64,000 bases of DNA, taken from Ruminococcus sp. GTDB taxonomy: Bacteria > Bacillota > Clostridia > Oscillospirales > Ruminococcaceae. Positions 61,864 to 64,000 of the stretch are shown one piece after another; within the stretch, counting starts at the first letter, position 1, and each line of letters starts with the position of its first letter. The position numbers were made by a program, and so were the translations under genes. The stretch covers positions 26,612-90,611 of the forward strand of contig SVNL01000001.1 in NCBI GenBank assembly GCA_015066925.1, in the 5' to 3' direction. A model generated the notes under the pieces. The model was not told the origin of the DNA and made no database searches. It was given only the letters and a program-made list of their open reading frames with translations.

Positions 61864-61894
61864 AGAATAGAATATTAAGGATAGGAGGATAATT

Positions 61895-63814
61895 ATGATT
61901 AATGACGTAAAAATTGTTGCACTATGCGCTTCAAGAATTCATGATTTGCAGAATTATGATTTTATAAACTCACTCAACGAATATTTGTGTAATCATAATT
62001 GCCGCCTTTTTGTCTATGCAATCTGTACTGAGCTTAGAATGTATGACGAAGCAACATATTGGTATAACGATATAAAACGTAATGATGCAGCTGTTTTTGA
62101 TCTTATTGATTTTGATGTGGTTGACGCTGTAATTATAATGGATGAGAAGCTCAAGTGCAGACCTGTTTCTCAGAGAATTATTGATAAAGCTAATGAAAAA
62201 AATATACCTTCTGTAATAATAGAAGGGGAATATGAAAATTGTATAAATGTTAATTTTGACCATGAATCAGGTATGAAAACCGTTATTGAGCATATCCTCT
62301 CTGACCATGGTATTACTGATGTTCATTATATGAGTGGTGCAAGAGGTAATCCGTTTGCTGAAACAAGACTCGAAATTTTTAAAGAATTGCTTCATAATCA
62401 CAATATCCCTTATGATGATAGTATGGTCAGCTATGGCGATTTCTGGGTTGATCCTACCGTCGCCGCAATGGAAAAGCTTCTTAAAAGAGATAAGCTTCCG
62501 AGAGCTATTATCTGCGCTAACGACGTTATGGCAATTACTGTATGTACTATGCTGCAAAAATCAGGATATCGTGTTCCGGAAGATGTTATTGTAACAGGAT
62601 ATGACGGCATAGATGAGGTTTATCTTTCAAATCCTAAAATCACAACCTCATCGTGCAGCTATAAAAAAATGGCTGAAACTGTTTTTGAGCTTCTTATGCA
62701 TTATTTTTCTACAGGTGAAAAAATTGAAAACAGTATTGTTTCTCCTGACTTTTTTAATTTTGATTCCTGCGGCTGTCGTTATAACTCCGAAATTGATATG
62801 AATACCTATTTTTCGAATATTAACAACAGATTTTACAGGTATCAGGACGAAATGTGCATTATGATGAATGCTTCGAATAAGATGCAGATTGTTTCTTTTG
62901 AAGAGGCTTCAAAGATATGGAAAAATGCTGTAAGGATTGATATGTGCTGTCTGATTAATAACTCATGTATTGATGATACCGTCGATCCTGCACAGGGTGA
63001 TTCAAGTAACTTTGATGATAAAATGTTTGTATTTTGTGATTATGATCAGAGTACTGAATTTCAGATTATTTCAAGAAAATGCATTGTGCCTGAGCTTGAT
63101 GAAAAATTAAAGCTTAAAATTCCGCTTATTTTCTTTGCTCTTGATTATATCAATACACCTATGGGGTATGTTTGCTTTTGTTTGTCTAATTCGAGAGTTA
63201 CAGAATATCAGAAAACAACATGGTCTGTTATGGCTTTGAATAATGCTATCGGCGGTATTCGTGACATAAGATATCAACGCCACCTTAACCAACAGGTCGA
63301 AGATATGTATAAATACGACTCACTTACAGGTCTTTATAATCGTCACGGATTTTTTAAGGTTATTTCTCGTATGGCTGAAGAAAAATGTAATTCTGACTGT
63401 ACTGTCAATTTAATTCTTCTTGACCTTGACGGACTGAAATATATCAACGATACTTTCGGTCACAAAGAAGGCGATAATGCGATAAAAATTTCTGCACATG
63501 CATTGAAGCAGGCTTGTCCGGGAGATGCTGTTTGCTCAAGATTTGGCGGAGATGAGCTTGTAGCTTGGTTCTTCGGTGAATATGACGCTGATAGTATAAA
63601 GCAAAATATTTATAAGCTGCTTGAGGCGTATAATCTTGAGTCGGATAAGAAGTATACTGTTGCCGCAAGCTTTGGTATGGTTTCTTCTGAAGATTATAAC
63701 GGAATCGATGATTTTAATAAGCTGTTTTCAGAAGCCGATAAGGTTATGTATGAGGAGAAAACAAGGCGTCAGAGAGAGGGCATTTATAAGCATTTCAGAA
63801 TCAGAAGAAAATAA
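61895..63814 (+). CDS. Sugar-sensing diguanylate cyclase-like protein (LacI-type sensor plus GGDEF)
   Basis: A 639-residue cytoplasmic protein. Residues about 5-290 form a periplasmic-binding-like effector domain of the LacI/GalR type (ICANDVMAI, VPEDVIVTGYDG) but without the DNA-binding helix-turn-helix. A middle region (about 300-460) may be GAF-like. The C-terminal GGDEF domain (about 470-635) has YDSLTGLYNRHGF, LLDLDGLKYINDTFGH and the active-site motif read as GGDEL (551-555). The inhibitory RxxD site is changed to CPGD. It should make c-di-GMP in response to a sugar-like ligand. AGGAGG precedes the ATG. Confidence 0.88.
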   Translation: MINDVKIVALCASRIHDLQNYDFINSLNEYLCNHNCRLFVYAICTELRMYDEATYWYNDIKRNDAAVFDLIDFDVVDAVIIMDEKLKCRPVSQRIIDKANEKNIPSVIIEGEYENCINVNFDHESGMKTVIEHILSDHGITDVHYMSGARGNPFAETRLEIFKELLHNHNIPYDDSMVSYGDFWVDPTVAAMEKLLKRDKLPRAIICANDVMAITVCTMLQKSGYRVPEDVIVTGYDGIDEVYLSNPKITTSSCSYKKMAETVFELLMHYFSTGEKIENSIVSPDFFNFDSCGCRYNSEIDMNTYFSNINNRFYRYQDEMCIMMNASNKMQIVSFEEASKIWKNAVRIDMCCLINNSCIDDTVDPAQGDSSNFDDKMFVFCDYDQSTEFQIISRKCIVPELDEKLKLKIPLIFFALDYINTPMGYVCFCLSNSRVTEYQKTTWSVMALNNAIGGIRDIRYQRHLNQQVEDMYKYDSLTGLYNRHGFFKVISRMAEEKCNSDCTVNLILLDLDGLKYINDTFGHKEGDNAIKISAHALKQACPGDAVCSRFGGDELVAWFFGEYDADSIKQNIYKLLEAYNLESDKKYTVAASFGMVSSEDYNGIDDFNKLFSEADKVMYEEKTRRQREGIYKHFRIRRK

Positions 63815-63845
63815 TATTCCTTTAAAATATAGTGTTCTTATGTTA

Positions 63846-63877
63846 AACCTGAAGCGTAAGCTTTGGGTTGTTTTTTT
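63846..63877 (+). terminator. Intrinsic terminator after the GGDEF gene
   Basis: AACC and AAGC pair with GCTT and GGTT around a small loop, followed by a run of seven T residues. Confidence 0.72.
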
Positions 63878-63962
63878 GTAATGCTATAATTTATAAAAAT
63901 ATCAAAAAACTATTTCTATCAGAAAAACTGTATATTCAGCTTTGACCGTAATAATGTATTAC

Positions 63963-64000
63963 AAAACTCCCGATGAGCATTTTAACTCATCGGGAGTTTT
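63963..64000. terminator. Terminator at the right edge, probably of a neighbouring gene
   Basis: AAAACTCCCGATGAG (63963-63977) pairs perfectly with CTCATCGGGAGTTTT (63986-64000). It may end a minus-strand gene beyond the window or be a second stop for the GGDEF transcript. Confidence 0.8.

Noticed and set aside
1-64000. CRISPR array, prophage or transposase genes
   Set aside because: I saw no regularly spaced repeats, phage structural genes, integrase or transposase reading frames.

Overview
The window looks like chromosome from a low-GC Firmicute of the Ruminococcus type (Oscillospiraceae). Several points support this: a secreted GH5 cellulase with a C-terminal dockerin, a second secreted protein ending in half a dockerin, a cytoplasmic GH3 beta-glucosidase with reversed domain order as known from ruminococci, a clostridial-style division and wall cluster, a meso-DAP-type MurE, and class B sortases. 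I see no rRNA gene, CRISPR array, prophage, integrase or transposase. Species is not determined; a fibrolytic ruminococcus related to R. flavefaciens is an inference.

Layout. Positions 1-3300 (minus) hold the end of a replication and housekeeping block: dnaG (cut by the left edge), dgt, a YigZ-family gene and rpmE. Positions 3500-10340 (plus) hold a cysteine desulfurase with thiI, a CinA C-terminal amidase, two class B sortases and a SpoIID/LytB-like protein whose motifs are circularly permuted. Positions 10780-25500 hold the division and cell wall cluster: mraZ, rsmH, ftsL, a PASTA transpeptidase, murE, murF, mraY, ftsW, murG, murA, divIB and ftsZ, without murD, murC or ftsA. A DivIVA-like coiled-coil gene follows.

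Positions 27300-36850 (plus) are housekeeping: a lone class I fumarase beta subunit, a SigH-like sigma factor followed at once by a tRNA-like element with a shortened anticodon arm, two small cysteine proteins, a fused TrmK-Nif3 gene, rlmA, rqcH, mpg overlapping an AraC regulator, metK behind a SAM-I riboswitch, and ispF.

Positions 36980-64000 are the accessory, sugar-related part. They contain the GH5-dockerin enzyme, TspO, an eight-gene minus-strand transport operon (one very large solute-binding protein, two permease pairs, an NHL-repeat protein, a Yip1 protein and a DUF5696 protein, with no ATPase), an ABC-2 exporter, HtrA, HPr, the GH3 beta-glucosidase, a beta-propeller half-dockerin protein, and a diguanylate-cyclase-like protein with a LacI-type sugar-sensing domain. 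Together they suggest extracellular polysaccharide breakdown, oligosaccharide import and intracellular hydrolysis, with sugar sensing linked to c-di-GMP.

The most interesting unexplained structures are the 65-nt tRNA-like element after sigH, the permuted SpoIID protein beside the sortases, a structured leader with competing pairings before the PBP gene, a two-copy multi-hairpin repeat with terminal inverted repeats, an unassigned small-RNA candidate at 40610-40776, and hairpins placed between Shine-Dalgarno and start codon in the GH5 gene and in murG.
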